A stretch of 64,000 nt of DNA from Acidovorax benzenivorans. GTDB taxonomy: Bacteria > Pseudomonadota > Gammaproteobacteria > Burkholderiales > Burkholderiaceae_C. Location: assembly GCF_028680575.1 (NCBI RefSeq), contig NZ_JAPCKI010000010.1, positions 1 through 64,000 of the forward strand, read 5' to 3'. Of the stretch, positions 14,442-22,284 are shown piece by piece (the first letter of the stretch is position 1; each line of letters opens with the position of its first letter). The position numbers and the translations under genes were made by a program. The notes under the pieces are model-generated. The model did not search any database. It was not told the DNA's origin and saw only the letters and a list, made by a program, of their open reading frames with translations.

Positions 14442-16424
14442 GAATCAATGTTGCAGTCGCCTGAAATGGCTATGCCCCACATCGTCACCGTGGGGCGCCA
14501 TCGCATTGGCCGCGTGCTGGAGCGCTTGGCCGGAGGCATTGCACACCAAGCGCGTGTTGCGCACATCAGCGCGTCGTTCGACACCGCTGTTGACGCCCTG
14601 CTGGCGCTGCATGCGCGCACGCCGATCGACGCACTGGTGGTGGCCGGGGCCAGTGGCGCCTGGATACGCGAGCGCGTGGACATTCCCGTGGCGATGATCG
14701 AGGTGCGCGGCTTTGACTTGTTGGGCGCGCTGGCCAGGGCGCGCGCGCTGTCGCCGCGTGTGGGCCTGGTCACGTTGGACGGGCCGTCGGATCTGCTGGC
14801 CCGGTTTGATGCGCAATTTGGTGTGGGCATTGCCCAGTTCAGCTATCACGGGCCAGAAGATGCGCACAGTTGCGTGCAGGCCATGCGGGCCGCAGGCATT
14901 GGCGCCGTGGTGGCGCCGGGCCTGGTAGCCGACCTGGCGCAAGAGGCTGGCATAGCCAGTGTGCTGCTGTATTCAGACGATGCCGTGCTGCAGGCCTTGA
15001 ACGAGGCCGTGCTGCTGGCCCGCCATCGTCTGGCCGAGCGCGCCCGCCACCAGCGGCTGGAGACGATTCTGAGTCAACTGCAAGACGGCGTGGTGGCGGT
15101 GGATTGCGATCAGCGCATACAGGCGCTCAACCCCACCATGGCGGCCTTGCTGGGCACACCGGCCGGGCAGTTGCACGGCCGCGCCCTGGACGATGTGGCC
15201 CCACAACTGGACATGGCGGCTACGCTGCAGCAGCGCGAAAGCAGCGAAGAAGTAGTGCAGTTGGCTCTGCGCACCCAGGTCGTGCGCCGCGCACCTATTG
15301 TTGAAAACGGCGTGCTCACCGGTGCGCTGCTGGTGTGCCGCGACCCATCGGTCATCCAGAACGCCGACCGCCACCTGCGCGCCAACCAGCGCCAGCGTGG
15401 CTCGGGGGTGCGCTGGCGCATCGATGACTATGTGGGCGACAGCCCTGCCGTGGTGCGCCTGCGGGCGCTGGCGCGCCAGTGCGCCGGCAGTGATGCCACC
15501 GTGCTCATCATGGGCGAGAGCGGCACCGGCAAAGAACTGGTGGCCCAAGGTATCCACCGCGCCAGTCGCCGCGCAGCGCAGCCCTTTTTGGCCGTGAACT
15601 GCGCCGCTTTAGGCGAGAGCCTGCTGGAGAGCGAGCTTTTTGGCTACGAAGAAGGCGCCTTCACCGGGGCGCGCCGGGGAGGCAAGACTGGGTTGATCGA
15701 AGCGGCGCATACCGGCACCTTGTTTCTCGACGAAATCGGCGACATGCCGCTGGCGCTGCAGTCGCGCCTGCTGCGCGTGCTGCAAGAGCGCGAAGTGCTG
15801 CGCGTGGGCTCCACCACGCCCGTGCCGGTGGATGTGCGCGTGATTGCCGCCACCCACGCCGACCTGGGCATGCAGGTCGGCAAAGGACTGTTCCGCCGCG
15901 ACCTGTACTACCGCTTGGCCGTGTTGCGCCTGGCCACGCCCGCGCTGCGCGAGCGCGCAACCAGCGACGTGGCCCAGCTCGCACAGACACTGCTGCAGCG
16001 CCGCCTGAAAGCCTCAACCGCTCATGCCCCCGATGCCGCGCAAGAAGCCAGAAATGCCGCTGTCGCCCACACGCTACTGACCACCGTGCTGCAGCGCACA
16101 GTCGCCTACCCATGGCCCGGCAACGTGCGCGAGCTGGAGAACTGGACTGAGCGCTTGCTGGCATGCCAAAACTATGTATGGAGCGCGCAGGGCGGGGTAG
16201 ACGCTGCGCGGCTGCTGGAGGTGTTCCCCGAATGCACCGAGCCTGTGCCGCTGGCGGCTCCCGACAATGCCCCGGCCATCCCGCTGCCGCTCAAAGACAC
16301 CCGCCACCGCGCAGAGCAGCAGCGCGTGCGCGAGGTGCTTGCATCGGTGGGAGGTGACCAGCGGCAGGCGTGCGAGATTTTGGGGATCAGCCGGGCGACA
16401 CTGTGGCGCCGGATGAAGGGGTAG
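14436..16424 (+). CDS. prpR: PrpR-type sigma-54-dependent transcriptional activator
   Basis: The product is 662 residues from the ATG at 14436; ATGs at 14448 and 14466 are alternatives because no clear ribosome binding site is visible. Domains in order: PrpR_N sensor (about 10-185), PAS (about 200-310, LETILSQLQDGVVAVDCDQR), AAA+ (about 325-560) with Walker A GESGTGKE, the sigma-54 contact loop GAFTGA and LFLDEIGDMP, and a C-terminal Fis-type helix-turn-helix (QACEILGISRATLWRRMKG). PrpR proteins classically sense 2-methylcitrate. Here the best sigma-54 promoter lies before the divergent Bug operon and none is evident before prpC, so the controlled genes may be the transport/lyase operon. The ligand is unproven. 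Confidence 0.85.
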   Translation: MNESMLQSPEMAMPHIVTVGRHRIGRVLERLAGGIAHQARVAHISASFDTAVDALLALHARTPIDALVVAGASGAWIRERVDIPVAMIEVRGFDLLGALARARALSPRVGLVTLDGPSDLLARFDAQFGVGIAQFSYHGPEDAHSCVQAMRAAGIGAVVAPGLVADLAQEAGIASVLLYSDDAVLQALNEAVLLARHRLAERARHQRLETILSQLQDGVVAVDCDQRIQALNPTMAALLGTPAGQLHGRALDDVAPQLDMAATLQQRESSEEVVQLALRTQVVRRAPIVENGVLTGALLVCRDPSVIQNADRHLRANQRQRGSGVRWRIDDYVGDSPAVVRLRALARQCAGSDATVLIMGESGTGKELVAQGIHRASRRAAQPFLAVNCAALGESLLESELFGYEEGAFTGARRGGKTGLIEAAHTGTLFLDEIGDMPLALQSRLLRVLQEREVLRVGSTTPVPVDVRVIAATHADLGMQVGKGLFRRDLYYRLAVLRLATPALRERATSDVAQLAQTLLQRRLKASTAHAPDAAQEARNAAVAHTLLTTVLQRTVAYPWPGNVRELENWTERLLACQNYVWSAQGGVDAARLLEVFPECTEPVPLAAPDNAPAIPLPLKDTRHRAEQQRVREVLASVGGDQRQACEILGISRATLWRRMKG

Positions 16425-16470
16425 GGCGCGCGCGACACGATGCGCCCCGTGGGTAGTTGCTTCTCTTTTG

Positions 16471-16510
16471 TGGCTGCCAGCGCTTGACATCAAGCGCGGG
16501 GGCATTTTGT
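16471..16510 (-). repeat. Comamonadaceae dispersed repeat, partial copy
   Basis: The plus strand reads TGGCTGCCAGCGCTTGACAT followed by CAAGCGCGGGGGCATTTTGT, keeping the paired GCGCTTG/CAAGCGC arms but not a clear GATAGC core. It lies in the 219-bp gap between the convergent regulator and prpF genes. Nothing else was recognised in that gap. Confidence 0.5.
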
Positions 16511-16643
16511 GCATGGTTGTAGGGGCGCGCTGCAACGGTCTTGCTACGAGCGCAGGCGGTGTCGCGACACATCCTAGGCACCGGAAAGCCAAACCATCAC
16601 GTGCCAGGTTTAGGCATCCGGATAACGCCGCAGCGCCAACCGT

Positions 16644-17903
16644 TCACCTCTCCACCAACACATCCCCCGGCACCCGCACCCAGCCTTCCATCAAAATCCG
16701 CGCGCTGCGGCTCATGATGGCTTTGGTGACCTGCCACTGGCCGTCTACCAGGGCGGTCTCGGCGCCCACGCGCAGGGTGCCGGAGGGGTGGCCAAAACGC
16801 ACAGATTGGCGCGGGGCGCCGCCCCCATGGATCGCGCCTGCGTCCTCCGCGCCACCAGCGGCCCGGTGGACCAGCGTGCCAGGGATGGCTGCCGCCACGC
16901 CGATGGCGACCGCGGCGGTACCCATCATGGCGTGGTGCAGTTTGCCCATGGAAAGGGCGCGCACGAGCAGGTCCACATCCCTCGCATTTACCTCTTTGCC
17001 GCTGGATGTGGTGTAGCTGGAGGGAGGCGCCACGAAAGCAATTTTGGGGGTGTGCTGGCGGTTGGTGGCTTCTGACTCGTGCTGGATCAGGCCCATGTGT
17101 AGGGCGCCCTGGGCGCGAATGGCTTCAAACCGGGCCAGCGCGTGGGCGTCTTCGTTGATGGCGGCTTGGGGTTCGCGGCCGGTGTAGCCCAGGTCTTGGG
17201 CGTTCAGGAAGATGGTGGGGATGCCCGCGTTGATGAGCGTGGCGGAAATGCGGCCTACGCCAGGAACGTCCAGCTCGTCAACGAGATGCCCGGTCGGGAA
17301 CATGGCGCCAGCATTGCCGTCGTTGCCGTCGCCCTCGGCGGCCGGGTCGATGAACTCCAGCGCCACTTCTGCCGCAGCAAAGGTCACACCGTCGAGTTCG
17401 AAATCGCCGGTTTCCTGCACCTGGCCGTCTGTGATGGGCACGTGGGTGACGATGGTTTTGCCGATGTTGGCCTGCCAGATGCGGATGGTGGCCGTGCCGT
17501 TGGCGGGGATGCGCGCCGCGTCGATCAGGCCCATGTGGATGGCACAGGGGCCCACGGCGGCCGAGAGGTTGCCGCAGTTGCCGCTCCAGTCCACAAAGGG
17601 TTGGTCGATGCTGACCTGGCCAAACAAATAGTCCACATCGTGGTCGGGCCGCGTGCTGCGGCTCAAGATCACGGCCTTGCTGGTGCTGGACGACGCATTG
17701 CCCATGCCGTCGATCTGTTTGCCATAGGGGTCGGGGCTGCCCAGCACGCGCAGCAGAATGGCGTCGCGCACGGCGCCGGGTTGCTGCGCTGCGACGGGCA
17801 GGTCCTGCAGCTTGAAGAACACGCCTTTGCTGGTGCCGCCGCGCAGGTAGGTGGCGGCGATCTTGATTTGTGGCGCGGGGTGGGTGGTAGAGGCGGTTGT
17901 CAT
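16644..17903 (-). CDS. prpF: 2-methylaconitate cis-trans isomerase PrpF
   Basis: The product is 419 residues starting MTTASTTHPAPQIKIAATYL. The motifs RGGTSKGVFFKLQDLP, DHDVDYLFGQVSIDQPFVDW, GNCGNLSAAVGPCAIHMGL and MGKLHHAMMGTAAVA are characteristic of PrpF, the diaminopimelate epimerase-fold protein required with AcnD. It isomerises 2-methyl-trans-aconitate to the cis form in propionate oxidation. It is the last gene of the thioesterase-prpC-acnD-prpF unit. No Shine-Dalgarno is visible: the bases before the ATG are AATCCCCCC, immediately after the dispersed repeat that ends acnD. A longer start at 17945 would be wholly repeat-encoded and is less likely. Confidence 0.92.
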   Translation of the reverse strand: MTTASTTHPAPQIKIAATYLRGGTSKGVFFKLQDLPVAAQQPGAVRDAILLRVLGSPDPYGKQIDGMGNASSSTSKAVILSRSTRPDHDVDYLFGQVSIDQPFVDWSGNCGNLSAAVGPCAIHMGLIDAARIPANGTATIRIWQANIGKTIVTHVPITDGQVQETGDFELDGVTFAAAEVALEFIDPAAEGDGNDGNAGAMFPTGHLVDELDVPGVGRISATLINAGIPTIFLNAQDLGYTGREPQAAINEDAHALARFEAIRAQGALHMGLIQHESEATNRQHTPKIAFVAPPSSYTTSSGKEVNARDVDLLVRALSMGKLHHAMMGTAAVAIGVAAAIPGTLVHRAAGGAEDAGAIHGGGAPRQSVRFGHPSGTLRVGAETALVDGQWQVTKAIMSRSARILMEGWVRVPGDVLVER

Positions 17904-17911
17904 GGGGGGAT

Positions 17912-17957
17912 TATCAATTTTGATAGCTGCTTGCGCTTTGTGCACATGCGCTGGACC
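17912..17957 (+). repeat. Comamonadaceae dispersed repeat forming the 3' end of acnD
   Basis: The plus strand reads TATCAATTTTGATAGCTGCT, TGCGCTTTG and TGCACATGCGCTGGACC, among the best copies in the window. On the minus strand it encodes the last residues of AcnD (SSACAQSASSYQN) and its TGA stop, and it ends 9 bases before the prpF start codon. Confidence 0.8.
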
Positions 17958-20562
17958 GTGCTTTGGCTAAAAAGTCCTGCGCAAAGCGCTGCAAGACACC
18001 GCCCGCTTCGTACACCGAGACTTCCTCCGCAGTGTCCAGCCGACAGCGCATGGGCACCTTCACCACGTCGCCGTGTTTGCGGCGGATGACCAGCGTCACC
18101 GTGGCGCCCGCCTGCAGGTCGCCCTCCACGCCAAAAATCTCCGTCCCATCCAGCCCCAGCGTGACGCGATTGACCCCCGCGTGAAACTCCAGCGGCAACA
18201 CCCCCATGCCAATCAGGTTGGTGCGATGGATGCGTTCAAAGCCCTCGGCCACTACTACCTCCACCCCCGCCAGCCGCACGCCCTTGGCGGCCCAGTCGCG
18301 GCTGGACCCCTGGCCGTAGTCGGCACCGGCAATGATGATGAGCGGCTGGCGGCGGTTTAGGTACGTTTCCATCGCCTCCCACATGCGCATGACCCGGCCT
18401 TCGGGCTCCACGCGGGCGAGTGATCCCTTTTTCACCTGGCCATCGACCGCGGCCATTTCGTTGACGAGCTGAGGGTTGGCAAACGTGGCCCGCATGGCGG
18501 TAAGGTGGTCGCCCCGGTGCGTAGCGTAGGAGTTGAAGTCCTCTTCGGGCACGCCCATGTGCGCGAGGTATTCGCCCGCCGCGCTGTCCGGCAGGATGGC
18601 GTTCGACGGTGACAGGTGGTCGGTGGTGATGTTGTCGGGCAGGATGGCCAGCGGGCGCATGCCTTTCAACGTGCGCGGGTGGGCAGCCAGCGCGCCGATG
18701 CCTTCCGTGTCCCAGTAGGGCGGGCGGCGGATGTAGGTGGACTGCGCGCGCCAGTCGTATTGCGGCGACACGCGCTGGCCATCGTCGTGGCGTATGGCAA
18801 ACATGGGGTCGTACACGGCGCGGTACTGCGCGGGTTTCACCGCAGTCTTCACCACGGCGTCGATTTCTTCGTCGCCGGGCCACAGGTCCTTGAGACGGAT
18901 CTCCTTGCCACCAATGACCGCCAGCACGTCCTTCTCGATGTCAAAACGCACGGTACCCGCAATCGCATAGGCCACCACCAGGGGCGGCGAGGCCAGAAAC
19001 GCCTGCTTGGCATAGGGGTGGATGCGCCCGTCAAAGTTGCGGTTGCCTGAGAGCACGGCGGTGGCGTACAGGTCGCGGTCGATGATCTCCTGCTGGATGG
19101 CAGGGTCCAGCGCGCCACTCATGCCGTTGCAGGTGGTGCAGGCAAAGGCCACGATGCCAAAACCCAGCTTTTCCAGGTCGGCCAGCAAGCCCGCTTCCTT
19201 CAAATACAGCTCCACTGCCTTGGAGCCGGGCGCCAGCGAGGTCTTGACCCAGGGCTTGCGCGTGAGGCCCAGCCGGTTGGCGTTGCGCGCCAGCAGCGCG
19301 GCGGCGATGACGTTGCGCGGGTTGCTGGTGTTGGTGCAGCTGGTGATGGCGGCGATGACCACGGCGCCGTCGGGCATCGTGCCTTGGCTGGGCGAGGGCA
19401 TGGTCCACGGGCCTGCAATGCCTCGGGCGGCCAGGTCGGACGTGGCCACACGAGCGTGGGGGTTGGAGGGGCCGGCCAGGTTGCGCACCACGGTAGACAG
19501 ATCGAACACCAGGTTGCGCGCGTAGACCGCATCTTTGAGGGTGTCAGACCACAAACCCGCCGCCTTGGCATAGGTCTCGACCAGCTTTACTTGGCTTGCC
19601 TCGCGGCCCGTCAGTGTCAGGTACTCCAGCGTCTGTTCGTCGATGCTGAACAAGGCTGCCGTGGCGCCGTATTCGGGCGCCATGTTCGAGATGGTGGCGC
19701 GGTCGCCAATGGTGAGCTTGGCGGCGCCTTCGCCAAAGAACTCCAGGTACGCGCCCACCACCTTGGCCTTGCGCAAAAACTCGGTGAGCGCCAGCACCAC
19801 ATCGGTGGCGGTGATGCCGTCCTGGCGCTGGCCGGTCAGCTGCACGCCCACGATCTCGGGCAGCCGCATCATCGATGCGCGGCCCAGCATCACACTCTCG
19901 GCCTCCAGGCCGCCCACGCCGATGGCGATCACGCCCAGGGCGTCCACATGCGGTGTGTGGCTGTCGGTGCCCACGCAGGTGTCGGGGTAGGCCACGCCCC
20001 GGTCGGCATGGACCACGGGCGACATCTTTTCCAGATTGATCTGGTGCATGATCCCGTTCCCCGCCGGGATCACATCCACATTGGCAAAGGCTTTTTTGGT
20101 CCACTCGATGAAGTGGAAGCGGTCTTCGTTGCGGCGGTCTTCGATGGCGCGGTTCTTGGTGAAAGCGTCGGGGTCGAACCCGCCACACTCCACGGCCAGC
20201 GAGTGGTCCACGATGAGCTGCACTGGCACCACAGGGTTCACCTGGGCCGGGTCGCCGCCCTCCTTGGCAATCGCATCGCGCAGGCCCGCCAGATCCACCA
20301 GCGCCGTCTGACCCAGGATGTCGTGGCAGACCACGCGCGCCGGGTACCAGGGGAAGTCGCGGTCGCGTTTGCGCTCGATGAGCTGGTACAGGCAGTCGTT
20401 GATGGTGGCCGGATCGGCGCGGCGCACGATGTTTTCGGCGTGGACCCGGGCGGTGTAGGGCAGGGTGGCCCAGGCGCCCGGTTGCAGAGATTCGACGGCC
20501 TCGCGGGCATCAAAGTAGTCGAGCTGCGTGCCGTGCAGCTTTTTGCGATACAGAGTGTTCAT
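17914..20562 (-). CDS. acnD: Fe/S-dependent 2-methylcitrate dehydratase AcnD
   Basis: The product is 882 residues, typical for AcnD. This aconitase-family enzyme dehydrates 2-methylcitrate to 2-methyl-trans-aconitate. The [4Fe-4S] cysteine contexts are visible: ITSCTNTSNPRNV, and FACTTCNGMSG. Other aconitase landmarks are VGTDSHTPHVDALGVIAIGVGG, LSGNRNFDGRIHP, NITTDHLSPSN and the domain-4 ADYGQGSSRDWAAKG. It lies between prpC (33 bp upstream) and prpF. The final ~15 residues come from a dispersed repeat and are not expected to be conserved. This AcnD/PrpF pair replaces PrpD. Confidence 0.95.
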   Translation of the reverse strand: MNTLYRKKLHGTQLDYFDAREAVESLQPGAWATLPYTARVHAENIVRRADPATINDCLYQLIERKRDRDFPWYPARVVCHDILGQTALVDLAGLRDAIAKEGGDPAQVNPVVPVQLIVDHSLAVECGGFDPDAFTKNRAIEDRRNEDRFHFIEWTKKAFANVDVIPAGNGIMHQINLEKMSPVVHADRGVAYPDTCVGTDSHTPHVDALGVIAIGVGGLEAESVMLGRASMMRLPEIVGVQLTGQRQDGITATDVVLALTEFLRKAKVVGAYLEFFGEGAAKLTIGDRATISNMAPEYGATAALFSIDEQTLEYLTLTGREASQVKLVETYAKAAGLWSDTLKDAVYARNLVFDLSTVVRNLAGPSNPHARVATSDLAARGIAGPWTMPSPSQGTMPDGAVVIAAITSCTNTSNPRNVIAAALLARNANRLGLTRKPWVKTSLAPGSKAVELYLKEAGLLADLEKLGFGIVAFACTTCNGMSGALDPAIQQEIIDRDLYATAVLSGNRNFDGRIHPYAKQAFLASPPLVVAYAIAGTVRFDIEKDVLAVIGGKEIRLKDLWPGDEEIDAVVKTAVKPAQYRAVYDPMFAIRHDDGQRVSPQYDWRAQSTYIRRPPYWDTEGIGALAAHPRTLKGMRPLAILPDNITTDHLSPSNAILPDSAAGEYLAHMGVPEEDFNSYATHRGDHLTAMRATFANPQLVNEMAAVDGQVKKGSLARVEPEGRVMRMWEAMETYLNRRQPLIIIAGADYGQGSSRDWAAKGVRLAGVEVVVAEGFERIHRTNLIGMGVLPLEFHAGVNRVTLGLDGTEIFGVEGDLQAGATVTLVIRRKHGDVVKVPMRCRLDTAEEVSVYEAGGVLQRFAQDFLAKARSSACAQSASSYQN

Positions 20563-20595
20563 GAACGTGGGGCAGGGAGCTGGGGGCGTCTTGTT

Positions 20596-21759
20596 TTACT
20601 TGCGGTCCTGGATCGGCACGAACGCCAGGTCTTCGGGCCCGGTGTAGTTCGCGCTGGGCCGGATGATCTTGTTGTCCTGCCGCTGCTCGATGATGTGCGC
20701 CGCCCAGCCGCTGGTGCGCGCAATCACGAACAGCGGCGTGAACATGGCGGTGGGCACACCCATCATGTGGTAGCTCACGGCGCTGAACCAGTCGAGGTTG
20801 GGGAACATTTTTTTCACCTCCCACATCACGGTCTCCAGCCGCTCGGCAATGTCGAACATCTTGGTGCTGCCGGCGTCTTCAGACAGGCTGCGCGCCACGC
20901 CCTTGATGACGGCGTTGCGCGGGTCGCTCACCGTGTAGACCGGGTGGCCGAATCCGATCACGACCTCCTTGGCCTCCACGCGGCGGCGGATGTCGGCCTC
21001 GGCCTCGGCGGGGCTGTCATAGCGCTTCTGGATCTCGAAAGCCACCTCGTTCGCGCCGCCATGCTTGGGGCCCCGCAGCGCACCGATGGCGCCGGTGATG
21101 GCCGAATACATGTCGCTGCCCGTGCCTGCCACCACGCGGGCCGTGAAGGTGGACGCGTTGAACTCATGTTCGGCATACAGGTTGAGCGAGGTGTGCATCG
21201 CACGCTCCCAGGCGGGGCTGGGTGGGGTGCCGTGCAGCAGGTGCAAGAAGTGCGCGCCGATGGAGTCGTCGTCGGTCTCCACCTCGATGCGGCGGCCCGA
21301 GCTGGCCCAGTGGTACCAGTACAGCAGCATGGAACCCAGCGATGCCATGAGCCGGTCGGCAATGTCGCGCGCACCAGGCAGGTTGTGGTCGTCCTTTTCG
21401 GGCAGGGCGCAGCCCAGGGCCGACACGCCCGTGCGCATCACATCCATGGGGTGGCTTGCGGCGGGCAGTTGCTCCAGCGCGTGTTTCACACTCATGGGCA
21501 GGCCGCGCAGGGCCTTGAGTTTGGCCTTGTAAGCCTTGAGTTCGGCGTGGGTGGGCAGCTTGCTGTGCACCAACAGGTGGGCAATCTCTTCAAACTCGCA
21601 GACCTCGGCAATGTCCAGGATGTCATAGCCACGGTAGTGCAGGTCGTTGCCCGTGCGGCCCACGGTGCACAGGGCGGTGTTGCCTGCCGTCACGCCCGAC
21701 AGGGCCACGGATTTTTTGGGCTTGAAGCCCGGGGTGTCTGCGGTGGTGGTAGTGGTCAT
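20596..21759 (-). CDS. prpC: 2-methylcitrate synthase
   Basis: The product is 387 residues of the citrate synthase family, condensing propionyl-CoA with oxaloacetate. The openings [20 protein letters not shown] and [13 protein letters not shown] are typical of PrpC. Catalytic-region motifs are [12 protein letters not shown] and [14 protein letters not shown], and the C-terminus has [20 protein letters not shown]. Its ATG overlaps the stop codon of the upstream thioesterase gene (ATGA at 21756-21759), implying translational coupling. acnD follows after 33 bp. A canonical prpB is absent from this operon. Confidence 0.95.
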   Translation of the reverse strand: MTTTTTADTPGFKPKKSVALSGVTAGNTALCTVGRTGNDLHYRGYDILDIAEVCEFEEIAHLLVHSKLPTHAELKAYKAKLKALRGLPMSVKHALEQLPAASHPMDVMRTGVSALGCALPEKDDHNLPGARDIADRLMASLGSMLLYWYHWASSGRRIEVETDDDSIGAHFLHLLHGTPPSPAWERAMHTSLNLYAEHEFNASTFTARVVAGTGSDMYSAITGAIGALRGPKHGGANEVAFEIQKRYDSPAEAEADIRRRVEAKEVVIGFGHPVYTVSDPRNAVIKGVARSLSEDAGSTKMFDIAERLETVMWEVKKMFPNLDWFSAVSYHMMGVPTAMFTPLFVIARTSGWAAHIIEQRQDNKIIRPSANYTGPEDLAFVPIQDRK

Positions 21760-22151
21760 GCGGTCTCCTGGTTCAAATAAGCGTTGGTGATGGGGACAGG
21801 GCGGCCCTTGCCATCCACCGCCACCATTTCAAAAATCCCCTTCAGTACCTCTTCCGGTGGCGAGCCCAGCGTGGCGGCCAGGCCGGTCACACACACGGTG
21901 AGGGAGCTGCGGCCGATGCGGGTGACCCAGGCGCGCAGCGTGAGCACATGGCCCACGGGCACGGGAGCCAGAAAGCGCACATCGGTCACACCCGCCATCA
22001 CCACATCACGGGCTGCGGCCCCGCGCGCTGCCAGAAACGCCGCCTTGGCCATGAGCTGCAGGGCGTTGCCGCCAAACAGCGTGCCGTAGTGGTTGGCCTC
22101 TGCGGGGAAGACGATCTCCGTCAGTTCGATGGTGCCGGTGGGGGTTATCAT
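21756..22151 (-). CDS. Hotdog-fold acyl-CoA thioesterase
   Basis: The product is 131 residues starting [20 protein letters not shown]. The motif [20 protein letters not shown], followed by [20 protein letters not shown], matches YciA/BFIT-type acyl-CoA thioesterases (4HBT superfamily). It is the first gene of the propionate operon and its stop overlaps the prpC start by four bases. It may relieve propionyl-CoA or other short acyl-CoA accumulation and free CoA when the cycle is saturated. That role is inferred from position. The longer upstream frame would cross the divergent operator region and is rejected. Confidence 0.8.
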   Translation of the reverse strand: MITPTGTIELTEIVFPAEANHYGTLFGGNALQLMAKAAFLAARGAAARDVVMAGVTDVRFLAPVPVGHVLTLRAWVTRIGRSSLTVCVTGLAATLGSPPEEVLKGIFEMVAVDGKGRPVPITNAYLNQETA

Positions 22152-22153
22152 GC

Positions 22154-22244
22154 TTCGCAATTTACGCAAAATAGCATCCCTATGTAAGGCCTGAATTGGC
22201 GAATGATTGCGAATCAAAAATTCATAGTTTGCAAAGTTTGCGAA
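22154..22244. promoter_or_regulatory. Cluster of TTTGC-type half-sites between the prp operon and its regulator
   Basis: The 133-bp divergent region is AT-rich and contains repeated TTGCGAA/TTCGCAA-like elements: TTCGCAA (22154-22160), TTTACGCAAA (22161-22170), GGCGAAT (22198-22204), TTGCGAAT (22207-22214), the palindrome TTTGCAAA (22228-22235) and GTTTGCGAA (22236-22244). TTTGCAAA-type sites are what I recall for RamB and mycobacterial PrpR, homologues of the adjacent regulator. The cluster is therefore the likely shared operator. Confidence 0.6.
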
Positions 22245-22284
22245 TGGCGACAAAGGCAACACGCGGCAACGCTGGAAAGATGGA

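Noticed and set aside
16644-17945. Longer PrpF starting at 17945
   Set aside because: The extra residues are entirely encoded by the dispersed repeat, and PrpF proteins typically begin close to QIKIAATY.
19384-21780. 798-codon open frame antisense to prpC and acnD
   Set aside because: Low-complexity His/Gly/Val-rich translation with no family match, fully overlapping two certain enzymes.
22152-22284. Sigma-54 promoter for the thioesterase-prpC operon
   Set aside because: No TGGCAC-N5-TTGC arrangement was found on the minus strand in the divergent region.
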